DNA of 64,000 nucleotides, from the NCBI GenBank assembly GCA_030762935.1, contig CM060890.1, positions 151,934,129-151,998,128 of the forward strand. Reading direction: 5' to 3'. This DNA is from Hymenopus coronatus. Lineage: Eukaryota; Arthropoda; Insecta; Mantodea; Hymenopodidae. The notes under the pieces are model-generated. The model saw only the letters and a list, made by a program, of their open reading frames with translations, searched no databases and was not told where the DNA came from. The position numbers and the translations under genes are program-made. This document shows, in pieces, positions 47,101-61,009 of this stretch (position 1 is the stretch's first letter; each line of letters begins with the position of its first letter).

Positions 47101-50100
47101 GTCTAGGTAACCAAAAGAGAATACTATAATATCTCGGTAACCAAAAGAGTATATTTTAATGTCTAGGTAACCAAAAGAGAATATTCTAGTGTGTAGGTAA
47201 CCAAAAGAGAATAATTTAATGTCTCGGTAATCAAGAGAGAATATTTTAATGTCTAGGTCGTCAAAAGAGAATATTTTAATGTGTAGGTAGCCAAAAGAGG
47301 ATATTTTAATATCTCTGTAACCAAAACAGCATATTTTTATGCCTAGGTAACCAAGATAGAATATTTAAATGTCTAGGTAACCAAAAGTGAATATTTTATT
47401 GCCTAGGTAACCAAAAGAGAATATTTTAATGTCTAGGTAACCAAAATAGAATATTTTAATGTCTAGGTAATTAAGAGAGAATACTGTACTTTCTTGGTAA
47501 CGAAAAGAGAATAATTTAATATCTAGGGAATCAAACGAGAATATTTTAATGTCTAGGTAACCAAAAGAGTATATTTTAGTGTCTATGTAATTAAAAGAGA
47601 ATATATTTATGTCTAGGTAATCAAAAGAGAATATTTTAATGAATAGGTAACCATAAGAGAATATTTTAATGTCTAGGCAACCAAAATATAATATTTTAAA
47701 TGTCTGGGTAACCAAAAGAGATTATTTTAATGTTTCGGTAACCAAAAGGGAATATTTTAATGTCTAGTTAACCAAAAGAGAAAATTTTAAGGTCGAGGTA
47801 ACCAAAAGAGAATATTTAAGTGTCTCGGTAACCAAAAGAGACTATTTAAATATCTAGGTAATCACAGGAGAATATTTTAATGTCTAGGTAACAAAAAGAG
47901 AATATTTTAATATCTCGGTAACCAAAAGAGAATATTTTAATGTCTAGGTAATCAAAGGAGAATATTTCAATGTCTACGTAACAAAAAGAAAATATTTAAA
48001 TGTCTAGGTAACCAAAAGAGAATATTTTAATGTCAATGTAACAAAAAGGGAATATTTTAATGTCTAGGTAACCATAATAGAATATTTTAATGTTTAGGTA
48101 ACCAAAAGTGAATATTTTTTTGTCTGGGTAACCAAAAGGGAATATTTTAATGCCTAGGTAAGCAAAAGAGAATATTTTAATGCCTATGTAACCAAAAGAG
48201 AATACTTTAATATCTCGGTAACCAAAAGAGTATATTTTAATGTCTAAGTAACCAAAAGAGAATAATTTAATGTCTCGGTAAACAAAAGAGAATATTTTAA
48301 TGTCTAGGTCGGCAAAAGAGAATATTTTAATGTGAAGGTAGCCAAAAGAGGATATTTTAATGTCTCTTTAACCAAAAGAGCATATTTTTTTGCCTAGGTA
48401 ACAAAAACAGAATATTTTAATGTCTAGGTAACCAAAAGTGAATATTTTAATATCTAGGTAACCAAAAGAGAATATTTTAATGTCTAGGTAACCAAAAGAG
48501 AATATTTTAATGTCTCGGTAACCAAAAGAGAGAATTATAATATCGAGGTAACCAAAATAGAATATTTTAATGTGTAAGTAACCAAAAGAGAATATTTTAA
48601 TGTCTAGGTAACTAAAAGAGAATTTTTTAATGTTTCTGTGACCAAAAGAGAATATTTTAATGTGTAGGTAACCAAAAGAGATAATTTTAATGCCAAGGTA
48701 ACCAAAAGAGAATATTTTAATGTCTAGGTAACCAATAGAGAATATTTAAAAATCTCGGTAACCAAAAGAGAATATTTTGATGTCTAGGTAACCAAAAGAG
48801 AATATTTTGATGCCTAGGTAACCAAAAGAGAATATTTTAATGTCTATTTAACCAAAAGAGAATATTTTAATGTCGAGGTAACCAAAAGAGAATATTTAAG
48901 TGTCTGGGTAACCAATAGGGACTATTTTTATTTCTAGGTAACCAAAAGAGTATTTTAATATCTAGGTAATCACAGGAGAATATTTTAATGTCCAGGTAAG
49001 CAAAAGAGAATACTTTAATATCTCGGTAACCAAAAGAGTATATTTTAATGTCTAGGTAAGCAAAAGAGAATATTTTAATGTCGAGGTAACCAAAAGACAA
49101 CATTTAAATGTCTCGGTATCCAAAAGACATTATTTTTGGTAACCAAAAGAGGATTTTTTAATGTCTAGGTACAAATAGAAAATTTTTTATATCTAGGTAA
49201 TCAAAAGAGTATATTTTTATGTCTAGGTAATCAAAGGAGAATGTTTCAATGTCTATGTAACCAAAAGAGAATATTTTAATGTCTAGGTAACCAAAAGAGA
49301 ATATTTTAATGACCAGGTAACCAAATGAGAATATTTTAATGTATAGGTAACCAAAATAGAATATTTTAATGTCTAGGTAACCAAAAGAGAATATTTTAAT
49401 GTCAAGGTAACCAAAAGAGAATATTTTAATGTCTAGGTAAACATAATAGAATATTTTAATGGCTAGGTAACCAAAAGAGATAATTTTAATGTCTAGGTAA
49501 CCAAAAGAGAATACTTTAATATCTCGGTAACCAAAAGAGAATATTTTAATGTCAAGGTACCCAAAAGCGAATATTTTAATGTCTAGGTAACTATAATAGA
49601 ATATTTTAATGTCTAGGTAACCAAAAGTGAATATATTTTTGTCTAGGTATCCAAAAGAGAATATTTTAATACCTAGGTAAGCAAAAGAGAATATTCTAAT
49701 GCCCATGTAACTAAAAGAGATAATTTTAATGTCTAGTTAACCAAAAGAGAATATTTTAATGTCGAGGTAACCAAAAGAGAACATTTAAATGTCTCGGTAT
49801 CCAAAAGATATTATTTTTGGTAACCAAAAGAGGATTTTTTAATGTCTAGGTACTAAAGGAGAATTTTTTATATTTAGGTAATCAAAAGTGAAAATTTTTA
49901 TGTCTAGGTAATCAAAGGAGAATATTTTAATGTCTAGGTAAACAAAAGAGAATATTTTAATGTCTAGGTAACCAAAAGAGAATACTTTAATATCTCGGTA
50001 ACCAAAAGAGTATATTTTAATGTGTAGGTAACCAAAAGAGAATATTTTAGTGTCTAGGTAACCAAAAGAGAATAATTTAATGTCTCGGTAAACAAAAGAG

Positions 50101-52699
50101 AATATTTTAATATCTAGGTCACCAAAAGAGAATATTTTAATGTGTAGGTAGACAATAGAGGATATTTTAATGTTTCTGTAACCAAAAGAGCATATTTTTA
50201 TGCCTAGGTAACCAAAACAGAATATTTTAATGTCCAGGTAACCAAAAGTGAATATTTTAATGTCTAGGTAACCAAAAGAGAATATTTTAATGTCTAGGTA
50301 ATTAAAAGAGAATATTTTTATGTCTAGGTAATCAAAAGAGAATATTTTAATGTCTAGGCAACCAAACGATAATATTTTAAATGTCTGGGTAACCAAAAGA
50401 GAATATTTTAATGTCTCGGTAACCAAAAGAGAATATTTTAATGTCTCGGTAACCAAAAGAGAATATCATAATGTCGAGGTAACCAAAATAGAATATTTTA
50501 ATGTGTAGGTAACCAAAAGAGAAAATTTTAATGTCTAGGTAACTAAAAGAGAATATTTTAATTTTTCTGTGACCAAAAGAGAATATTTTAATGTCTAGAT
50601 AACCAAAAGAGATAATTTTAATGTTCAAGGTAACCAAAAGAGAATATTTTAATGTCTAGGTAACCATTAGAGAATATCTAAAACTCTCGGTAACCAAAAG
50701 AGAATATTTTAATGTATAGGTAACCAAAAGAGAATATTTTAATGTTTAGGTAACCAAAAGAGAATATTTTAATGTCTATTTAACCAAAAGAGAATGTTTT
50801 AATATCTAGGTAACCAAATGAGAATATTTTAATATATAGGTAACCAAAATGGAATTTTTTAATGTCTAGGTAACCAAAAGAGAATATTTTAACGTCAAGG
50901 TAACCAAAAGAGAATATTTTAATGTCAAGGTAAACATAATATAATATTTTAATGCCTAGGTAACCAAAAGAGAATATTCTAATATCTAGGTAAACAAAAG
51001 AGAATAGTTTAATGGCTAGGTAACCAAAAGAGAATATCTTAATGTCTAGGTAACCAAAAGAGAATATTTTAATGTCTAGGTAACCAAAAGAGAATACTTT
51101 TATATCTCGGTACCCAAAAGAGTATATTTTAATGTCTAGGTAACCAAAAGAGAATATTTTAATGTCGAGGTAACCAAAAGAGAACATTTAAATGTCTCGG
51201 TATCCAAAAGACATTATTTTTGGTAACCAAAAGAGGATTTTTTAATGTCTAGATACCAAAAGAGAATTTTTTATATCTAGGTAATCAAAAGAGAATATTT
51301 TTATGTCTAGGTAATCAAAGGAGAATATTTTAATGTATAGGTAACCAAAATAGAATATTTTAATGTTTATTTAACCAAAAGAGAATATTTTAATGTCAAG
51401 GTAACCAAAAGAGAATATTTTAATGTCTAGGTAAACATAATAGAATATTTTAATGTCCAGGTAACCAAAAGAGAACATTTTAATGTCTAGGTAACCAAAA
51501 GAGTATATTTTAATGTCTAGGTAACCAAAAGAGAATACTTTAATATCTCGGTAACCAAAAGAGTATATTTTAATGTCTAGGTAACCAAAAGAGAATATTT
51601 TAGTGTCTTGGTAACCAAAAGAGAATAATTTAATATCTCGGTAAACAAAAGAGAATATTTTAATGTCTAGGTCATCAAAAGAGCATATTTTAATGTGTAG
51701 GTAGCCAAAAGAGGATATTTTAATGTGTCTGTAACCAAAAAGCATATTTTTATGCCTAGGTAATCAAAACAGAATATTTTAATGTCTAGGTAACCAAAAG
51801 TGAATATTTTAATGCCTAGGTAACCGAAAGAGAATATTTTAATGTCTAGGTAACCAAAAGAGAATATTTTAATGTCTAGGTAATTAAAAGAGAATACTGT
51901 ATTTTCTTGGTAACGAAAAGAGAATATTTTAAAATCTAGGGAATCAAAGGAGAATATTTTAATGTCTAGGTAACCAAAAGAGAATATTTTAATGTCTAGG
52001 TAATTAAAAGAGAATATTTTTATGTCTAGGTAATCAAAAGAGAATATTTGAATGTCTAGGTAACCAAAAGAGAATATTTTAATGTCTAGGCAACCAAAAG
52101 ATAATATTTTAAATGTCTGGGTAACCAAAAGAGAATATTTTAATGTTTCGGTAACCAATGGAGAATATTTTAATATATCGGTAACCAAAAGGGAATATTT
52201 TAATATGTAGGTAACCAAAAGAGAATATTTTAATGTCTAGGTAACCAAAAGAGAATATTTTAATGTCTCGGTAAACAAAAGAGAATATTATAATATCGAG
52301 GTAACCAAAATAGGATATTTTAGTGTGTAGGTAACCAAAAGAGAATATTTTAATGTCTAGGTAACTAACAGAGAATTTTTTAATGCTTCTGTGACCAAAA
52401 GAGAATATTTTAATGTCTAGGTAACCAAAAGAGAATATTTTAATGTCTAGGTAACCAAAAGAGAATATTTTAATGTCTCGGTAAACAAAAGAGAATATTA
52501 TAATATCGAGGTAACCAAAATAGGATATTTTAATGTGTAGGTAACCAAAAGAGAATATTTTAATGTCTAGGTAACTAACAGAGAATTTTTTAATGTTTCT
52601 GTGACCAAAAGAGAATATTTTAATGTCTAGGTAACCAAAAGAGATAATTTTAATGTCAAGGTAACCAAAAGAGAATATTTTAATGTCTAGGTAACCAAT

Positions 52700-53960
52700 A
52701 GAGAATATTTAAAAATCTCGGTAACCAAAGGAGAATATTTTGATGTCTAGGTAACCAAAAGGGTATATTTTGATGCCTAGGTAACCAAAAGAGAATATTT
52801 TAATGTCTAGTTAACCAAAAGAGAATATTTTAATGTATAGGTAACCAAAATAGAATATTTTAATGTCTATTTAACCAAAAGAGAATATTTTTATGTCAAG
52901 GTAACCAAATGAGAATATTTTAATGTATAGGTAACCAAATAGAATATTTTAATGTCTATTTAACCAAAAGAGAATATTTTAATGTCTCGGTAATCAAAAG
53001 AGAATATTTTAATGTCTAGGTAATCAAAGGAGAATATGTTAATGTCTACGTAACAAAAAGAGAAAATTTTAATATCTAGGTAACCAAAAGAGAATATTTT
53101 AATATCAAGGTAAACAAAAGAGAATATTTTAATGTATTGGTAACCAAAAGAGAATATTTTAATGTCTAGGTAACCAAAAGGGAATATTTTAATGTCAAGG
53201 TAACCAAAAGGGAATATTTTTATGTCTAGGTAACCATAATAGTAATATTTTAATGTCTAGGTAACCAAAAGTGAATATTTTAATGTCTAGGTAAACAAAA
53301 GAGATAATTTTAATGTCAAGGTAACCAAAAGAGATAATTTTAATGTCAAGGTAACCAAAAGAGAATATTTTAATGTCTAGGTAACCAATAGAGAATATTT
53401 AAAAATCTCGGTAACCAAAGGAGAATATTTTGATGTCTAGGTAACCAAAAGGGTATATTTTGATGCCTAGGTAACCAAAAGAGAATATTTTAATGTCTAG
53501 TTAACCAAAAGAGAATATTTTAATGTATAGGTAACCAAAATAGAATATTTTAATGTCTATTTAACCAAAAGAGAATATTTTAATGTCAAGGTAACCAAAT
53601 GAGAATATTTTAATGTATAGGTAACCAAAATAGAATATTTTAATGTCTATTTAACCAAAAGAGAATATTTTAATGTCTCGGTAATCAAAAGAGAATATTT
53701 TAATGTCTAGGTAATCAAAGGAGAATATGTTAATGTCTACGTAACAAAAAGAGAAAATTTTAATATCTAGGTAACCAAAAGAGAATATTTTAATATCTAG
53801 GTAAACAAAAGAGAATATTTTAATGTATTGGTAACCAAAAGAGAATATTTTAATGTCTAGGTAACCAAAAGGGAATATTTTAATGTCAAGGTAACCAAAA
53901 GGGAATATTTTTATGTCTAGGTAACCATAATAGTAATATTTTAATGTCTAGGTAACCAAA
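52700..53960. repeat. 690-bp higher-order duplication in the 30-bp array
   Basis: The marker AAAAATCTCGGTAACCAAAG followed by GGGTATATTTTGATGCC occurs at 52711 and 53401, exactly 690 bp (23 units) apart. The unit variants that follow recur in the same order for most of that length. Confidence 0.88.
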
Positions 53961-54602
53961 AGTGAATATTTTAATGTCTAGGTAAACAAAAGAGAATATT
54001 TTAATATCTAGGTAAACAAAAGAGAATATTTTAATTGCTAGGTAACCAAAAGAGAAAATTTTAATGTCTAGGTAACTAATAGAGACTATTTTAATGTCTC
54101 GGTAAACAAAAGAGAATATTTTAATGTCTAGGTAATCAAAGGAGAATATTTAAATGTCTAGGTAACCAAAAGAGAATATTTTAATGTCTAGGTAACCAAA
54201 AGCGAATATTTTAATGTCTAGGTAATCAAAACAGAATATTTTAATGTCTAGGTAAGCAAAAGAGAATATTTTAATGCCTAGCAATTCAAAATATAATATT
54301 CAACGTCTAGGTAACCGAAAGAGAATATTTTAATAACTAGGTAACCAAAAGAATATATTTTAATGTCTAAGTAACCAAAAGAGAATATTTTAATGTCTAT
54401 GTAATCAAAAGAGAATATTTTAATGTCTAGGTAACCAAGAGAGAATATTTTAATGTCTTGGTAACCAAAAGAGAATATTTTATTGTCTAGGTAACCAAAA
54501 GAGAATATTTTAATGTCGAGGTAACCAAAAGAGAATATTTTAATGTCTCGGTAACAAAAAGAGAATATTATAATGTGTAGGTAACCAAAAGAGAATATTT
54601 TT

Positions 54603-54627
54603 TCTTTTTCTTTCTTTCATTGTTTTA
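54603..54627. repeat. right flank of the 30-bp array
   Basis: TTCTTTTTCTTTCTTTCATT then GTTTTAC matches the sequence after the single unit at 55548-55577 (TTCGTTTTCCTTCATTCATT then CTTTTGC). A forward PER copy follows immediately. Confidence 0.75.
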
Positions 54628-55433
54628 CTTTCCCTACACGTACTATGTCCTACATAGTGTATAGAGAAGTTATTGTATTCCTCCCAAAATTTTTATATCG
54701 AGATTTCACCGGAAATGGTCACTTGTATCCAAATTTTTTTTAGAAAAAGGTACGTGTGCGTCCGTGTGTCTTTTGACGAACCCCCCACCCCAAACTACTC
54801 TTCACATGGAAAAAAAATCGATAATTTTGATTTTCTCAAAAATGCTTTAACGATTTTGATTAAAGTACCGTATATTTACATTTCAAATAAATGTATATGT
54901 TACATTTTCTGGGAATAGTCTTCGAATACCTCTTCATGTTGAGTAAACCGTAAGAGATAAACAAAAACTTACTGCATAAAAATGTAGATCACCTTAAAAT
55001 ACACAATTTATGTTACATTTTTCCCGAAGTTAACAATGTAATCCCTTTTGTTTGTTTACGTTTTAAAATACTGAAAACTTTTCACATACGGAAATTTGTC
55101 AGTTCCTGGCAATGCATAGAAGCATGTTTCATTCACATAAAACATTTGACTATCGTGTTTCCTGTTCTATTCACAGGAACGCATTTTTCTTGATGTTTAT
55201 CTCGATTAGCACGAAGCAGTTAGGAGAATAAGCTTCTTAACAATAATCTTTTACAGATATGTAGAGAAAGTCATGTGAATGGATCACAGCGATTTTTTTA
55301 AAAATGCTATTTTAGGATATAGGGGACTCTAAACCGTAAATTTCCATGAAATCTTCGTATCGAATTTTTGGGTGCAATACAATACCTTCTGTATACACTA
55401 TATACATACTAGTACGTGTAGAGAAAGTAAAAA
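54627..55433 (+). repeat. PER fold-back composite copy
   Basis: A forward PER (TTACTTTCCCTACACGTACT, with palindrome slightly expanded by CCTA; 54627-55288) is followed at a poly-T by an inverted copy of the first 140 bp or so (55290-55433, ending GTACGTGTAGAGAAAGTAA). The forward arm lost part of the internal tract. Same architecture as the composites at 9062 and 23053. Confidence 0.82.
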
Positions 55434-55610
55434 CGGCCATGTATTAATTTTATAGCCCAGTAATAAACTAAATAAGGCAGAGAAAGTCATATGAACCTAA
55501 GTTTCGGTTATTTTTTTAAATTAACAAACTCTATATTGGATACATTTAATGTCCAGGCAAGCAAAAGAGAACATTTTTTTCGTTTTCCTTCATTCATTCT
55601 TTTGCGGTTC
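55434..55610. repeat. unexpanded paralogue of the 30-bp array locus, single unit
   Basis: Left block 55434-55547 (CCCAGTAATAAACTAAATAA, GGCAGAGAAAGTCATATGAA, AAATTAACAAACTC, GGATACATTT), then one 30-bp unit at 55548-55577 (TAATGTCCAGGCAAGCAAAA then GAGAACATTT), then a T/C-rich right block (55578-55610). All three parts match the flanks and unit of the 18-kb array in order. Confidence 0.85.
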
Positions 55611-55954
55611 TTTTTAAAACTGGAAAACAAAATGTATTTCAAAAGTAAATTGTTGTTTAAGAAAGGAAGAGGTTGGCTCGTTTTGAGAGAGCGTCCTTCG
55701 TCTTTCTTGGCAATACATTTTACTCTTGTCATGATGTTTTAATATCCGGTGTCCTGCAAGTTTCCAAATAGGTGATAAACACATTTCCAAAGAGAAACTT
55801 TGGGACAGCAAGCCATAAACAAAGAAAGAAACAAGCGAAGTTAGCTAAAGTTTCAGGAGGCCATACTTTACGAGAGCTGACAACAGCGTATGCGGCACGT
55901 TTAGGCAACAGTGTCAGTATCTGCAGAATAGTTTAAACCCTTCCCTGAGAGATA
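55611..55954. other. unassigned spacer
   Basis: No recognisable feature. A short open frame on each strand (55491-55742, 55614-55811) has no domain signal. Confidence 0.4.
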
Positions 55955-58900
55955 AATACACACATACACACAGATACACACATACACACACAGGCACACA
56001 CAAATACACACATACACACAGATACACACATACACACACAGGCACACACAGATACACACATACACACAGATACACACATACACACACAGGCACACACAAA
56101 TACACACATACACACAGATACACACATACACACACAGGCACACACAAATACACACATACACACAGGCACACACACATACACACACAGGCACACACAGATA
56201 CTCACAGACACATACATACACACACAGGCACACACAAATACACACATACACACAGATACACACAGACACATACATACACACACAAATACACACATACACA
56301 CAGATACACACATACACACAGATACACACATACACACACAGGCACACACAAATACACACATACACACACAGGCACACACAGATACACACATACACACATA
56401 CACACAGGCACACACAAATACACACATACACACACAGGCACACACAGATACACACATACACACAGATACACACATACACACACAGGCACACACAGATACA
56501 CACATACAACCACAGGCACACACAGATACACACATACACACACAGGCACACACAGATACACACAGGCACATACATACACACAGATACACACAGACACACA
56601 CATACACACACAGGCACACACAGATACACACATACACACACAGGCACACACAGATACACACAGACACATACATACACACACAGGCACACACAGATACACA
56701 CATACACACACAGGCACACACAAATACACACATACACACAGATACACACATACACACACATACACACACAGGCACACACAGATACACACATACACACACA
56801 GGCACACACAGATACACACATACACACACAGGCACACACAAATCCACACATACACACACAGGCACACACACATACACAGACAGGCACACACAGATACACA
56901 CAGACACATACATACACACACAGGCACACACAGATACACACATACACACAGGCACACACAAATACACACATACACACAGATACACACAGACACATACATA
57001 CACACACATGCACACACAGATACACACATACACACACAGGCACACACAGATACACACAGACACATACATACACACACAGGCACACACAGATACACACATA
57101 CACACACAGACACACACATACATACACACAAACACACACAGGCACACACAGATACACACAGACACATACATACACACACAGGAACACACAAATACACACG
57201 TACACACACAGGCACACACAGATACACACAGACACATACATATTCACAGGCACACACAGATACACACAGACACATACATACACACACAGGCACACACAAA
57301 TACACACATACACACACAGGCACACACAGATACACACAGACACATACATACACACACACAAGCACACACGGATACACACATACACACACAGGCACACACA
57401 GGCACACACAGATACACACAGACACATACATACACACAGGCACACACAGATACACACATACACACACAGACACACACATACATACACACAAACACACACA
57501 GGCACACACAGATACACACAAACACACACAGACATACACCCAAGCACTCACAGACACACACAGATATACACACAGACAGACATAGACACACACAGACACA
57601 TACAGATATACACAAAGAAACACACACAGATATACACACAAACACACACAGACACACACAGACACACACAAACACTACGACACATAGATATACCCAAAGA
57701 CACACACAGATATGCACACGAACACACACAGACACACACATAAACACACACAAACAAACACACAGATATACACACAAGCACATACAGACACACACATAAA
57801 CACTCACAAACACACAGATATACACACAGACACTAAAAACACAGACACACACAAATAAACACAAACACACACAAACAAACACACACAGACACACAAACAC
57901 ACAGTTATGCACACAGACACACACAAACAAACACACACAGACACACACAAGTACACACAGATATACACACAGACACACACAAATACACACAGACACATAA
58001 ACAAACACACACAGATATACACACAGACACACAGTTGTACACACAGACACACAAACCAACACACACAAATATACATACAGACACACACAAACAAACACTC
58101 ACAGACACACAAACAAACACACACAGATATACACACAGACACACACATATACACACAGACACACACAAATACACACAGACACACACATAAACGCACACAA
58201 ACACAGATATACACATAGACACACACAAACAAACACACGCAGATATACACACAAACACACACAGATATACACATAGACAGACATTGACACACACATAAAC
58301 GCCGATATACACATAGACACACAAACAAGCACACGCAGATATGCACACAACCACACACAAACAAACACAAATACACACATAAACACCACAAACACAGATA
58401 TACACATAAACACACACAAACAAACACACGCAGATATACACACAAACATACACATATATACACATAGACATACACATAAACACACAAAACAAACACAACA
58501 GATATACACACAGACACACACATAAACACACACAAACAAACACATATATACACATACACACACACATAAACACACACAAACAAACACACGCAGATATACA
58601 CACAAACACACACATATATACATATAGACACACACATAAACACACACAAACAAACACAACAGATATACACACAGACGCATACAGATATACGCATAGACAC
58701 ACACAAATACAGATATACACACAAACATTCACAGACACACACAGGCATACACACAGATATACACATAGACACTCACACAAACACAGATATACACACAAAC
58801 ATTCACAGACACACACAAGCATACACACAGATATACACATAGACACCCACACAAACACAGATATACACACAGACTCTCACAGACACTCACAGACACACAC

Positions 58901-59549
58901 AGATATACACACAGACTCTCACAGACACACACAGATATACACATAGACACCCACACATACACAGATATACACACAGACTCTCACATACACTCACAGACAC
59001 ACAGATATACACACAGACTCTCACAGACACACAGATATACACACAGACTCTCACAGACACAAACAGATATACACATAGACACCCACACAAACCCAGATAT
59101 ACACACAGACTCTCACAGACACACACAGATATACACATAGACACCCACACAAACACAGATATACACACAGACATTCACAGACACACACAGGCACACACAG
59201 ATATACACATAGACACACACAAACACAGATATACACACAGACTCCCACAGACACACACAGATATACACATAGACACCCACACAAACACAGATATACACAC
59301 AGACTGTCACACACATCCACAGACACACACATATATACACACAAACACACACAGGCATTCACACAGATATACACATAGACACCCACACAAACACAGATAT
59401 ACACACATACTCTCACAGACACACACAGATATACACACAAACACACACAGGCATACACACAGATATACACATAGACACCCACACAAACACAGATATACAC
59501 ACAGACTCTCACAGACACTCGCAGACACACACAGGCACACACACACACA
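55955..59549. repeat. 3.6-kb CA-rich compound minisatellite
   Basis: ACACAC runs punctuated by AGGC, AGAT, AGAC, AAAT and ATAC words. In the left part (to about 57530) GGCACACACAGATACACACA-type units of about 14-30 bp dominate. In the right part (57540-59549) GATATACACACAGACAC and CACTCACAGACAC words dominate, so two sub-arrays adjoin. Stop-free CA/TG words give open frames of up to 548 codons on the minus strand (VCVYLCVPVCVC-type) and 263 on the plus strand (HTQIHTDTH-type). These are artefacts. Alternating purine-pyrimidine sequence of this length could adopt Z-DNA. Confidence 0.97.
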
Positions 59550-60114
59550 TAGTTTACATCAGCGCTATTGCCAACTCAATTATCCATTTTAGTAATTCTG
59601 TCTCTGGAAGCGACTATTGTAAAGAGTAATGCAAAAAATGCAGGTAAATATTAATATTGACCGTTTCTGTAATCCAACATTTAGCACGTCTCAACTTCAT
59701 ACTAAGGCAATAAGAACTTGCCCACTTTAATCAGAAAGCAAAACTTAATTTACACATTAACTCATTAGAATGAGCAGAGAGGGTAACGTTTGAGGGATTG
59801 CAAGTGCAGCGATTGTTAATGTTAGAAAGAAGGGTGCCGTCGCTACACTACTCGGGAGGTGACTTAGCTACTCTTTTTGTTTCCTGTCTTTATCCCTGAT
59901 AAGGTGGATAGTTAAAGCCAGAATATTCCTCAAGTGTGTCCTGTGTTTCCCGGTAAACTACCAGCAGACTAATACATGTTACATGAGTAAGTTGAAGTTA
60001 GGATCCATGTATCAGTCATTATTATGTGTTCAGGGCCTGTCGTTTCTACGACCAGCAAGTATCACACGCTAAACTTCCTGGTATTCATTTGGCACTCCCA
60101 TTTGGCACTTTCAT
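59550..60114. other. unassigned spacer
   Basis: Ordinary-looking single-copy sequence by eye. No exon with credible splice sites and no repeat recognised. Confidence 0.4.
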
Positions 60115-60183
60115 TTCCTGAGGCTTTCTCTACCCCTTATGTACAATGAGAAGGTATTGTACCATACCAAAACATTCCCCGCT

Positions 60184-60184
<1 letters not shown>
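60115..60184 (+). repeat. PER 5' fragment cut by a SINE
   Basis: GGCTTTCTCTACCCCTTATG then AGAAGGTATTGTACCATACC and AAAACATTC match the first 60 bp of PER. The poly-T of a minus-strand SINE follows. Confidence 0.7.
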
Positions 60185-60227
<43 letters not shown>

Positions 60228-60470
60228 TAGTTTAACGTCCTTTAACCTGGTTGGTCATGTCAGACGATGAATGAAATTGATGAAATGATGCTCAAATGAT
60301 CTCGGGTCCATGGAGCTTAAAGTTACTCGACATTCGTCTTCTCAGATATTGGAAAACCCCGAAAACAACCTTATCCTGGTAACTTACCCTGAGCGAGATT
60401 CGAACTCGCGAACTGATGAACATGAGGCAGACACGCTACCACCACAGCACCCAGGCGGGCTTCCGCTTCT
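60185..60470 (-). mobile_element. tRNA-derived SINE with poly-A tail
   Basis: On the minus strand: a head with CTGTGGTGGTAGCGTGTCTG (box A region) and CGAGTTCGAATCTCG (box B), then a body with GGGTTTTCCAATATCTGAG, GACGAATGTCGAGTAAC and CATGACCAACCAGGTTAAAG, ending in a roughly 42-base poly-A (poly-T at 60185-60226). The long uninterrupted tail suggests a fairly young copy. A diverged relative is at 33311-33452. Confidence 0.88.
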
Positions 60471-60509
60471 CTTTATATGGTTAGCAATAGAACAACACAA
60501 AGATGAAAC

Positions 60510-60690
60510 AAATGAATGTGCTGTGTGTTTTAACGAGACAGAGAAAATCTTACAGTTTACACAATTGCTTTCTCATAAAAATATCTTAAGCTCATCGTGG
60601 CATTTTAATTAAAATCCCTAGAGCCATTTTTGACAAAATCAACATTTGCGAAAAAAGTTTTATGTAAAGGATAAAGGGGGGATATCGCAG
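60510..60690 (-). repeat. PER internal fragment
   Basis: Reverse blocks GTGTGTTTTAACGAGACAG, TAATTAAAATCCCTAGAGCC and AAAGTTTTATGTAAAGGATA correspond to the PER interior. Both ends are missing. Confidence 0.7.
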
Positions 60691-61009
60691 TATTTAAGGA
60701 CCTTGCTGTTCACAGACTGACCAGTGTACACCTGTTTGAGGGACTGTGACTCACCAGTGTTTCCCCTCCTTGACTACACTATATTGTGACATGAGATATC
60801 TTTGGTGGTAACGAGAGATTCACATGTGCTTGTAGATATCGCAACTTGACTCACGTGATATGTGTCCAAACTGACCGGAAGTAGTTGTTATACGTGATTT
60901 AATTGACGTGCACAAAATTCTCATTTCCATGCCATAATTACCCGCCACCTCATTTCGCAAGCTGGCAGCTCCCTGCATTACCGACACTGCCAGGATTGCA
61001 CTGAAATGT

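Larger units (their letters stand above)
36627..54602. repeat. 18-kb array of a 30-bp minisatellite, about 590 units
   Basis: The unit is TAATGTCTAGGTAACCAAAA followed by GAGAATATTT, repeated head to tail and broken only by a SINE at 37759-38108. Substitutions are frequent (CTAGG or CTCGG, ACCAAAAG or ATCAAAGG), and one-base indels shift the phase. Because the unit is 10 codons, minus-strand frames read a 10-residue period, IFSFGYLDIK. The longest open run is 328 codons (45637-46623). Frames are broken dozens of times across the array and no start or splice context is evident, so I treat it as noncoding. Confidence 0.97.

Noticed and set aside
36627..54602. CRISPR-like array (regular 30-bp periodicity)
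   Set aside because: Units are contiguous with no unique spacers, and the context is eukaryotic.
55901..57547. 548-codon cysteine/valine-rich open frame resembling a cysteine-rich protein
   Set aside because: TG-rich words read as VCVYLCVPVC in several overlapping frames at once. There is no signal of a real start, domain or codon bias.
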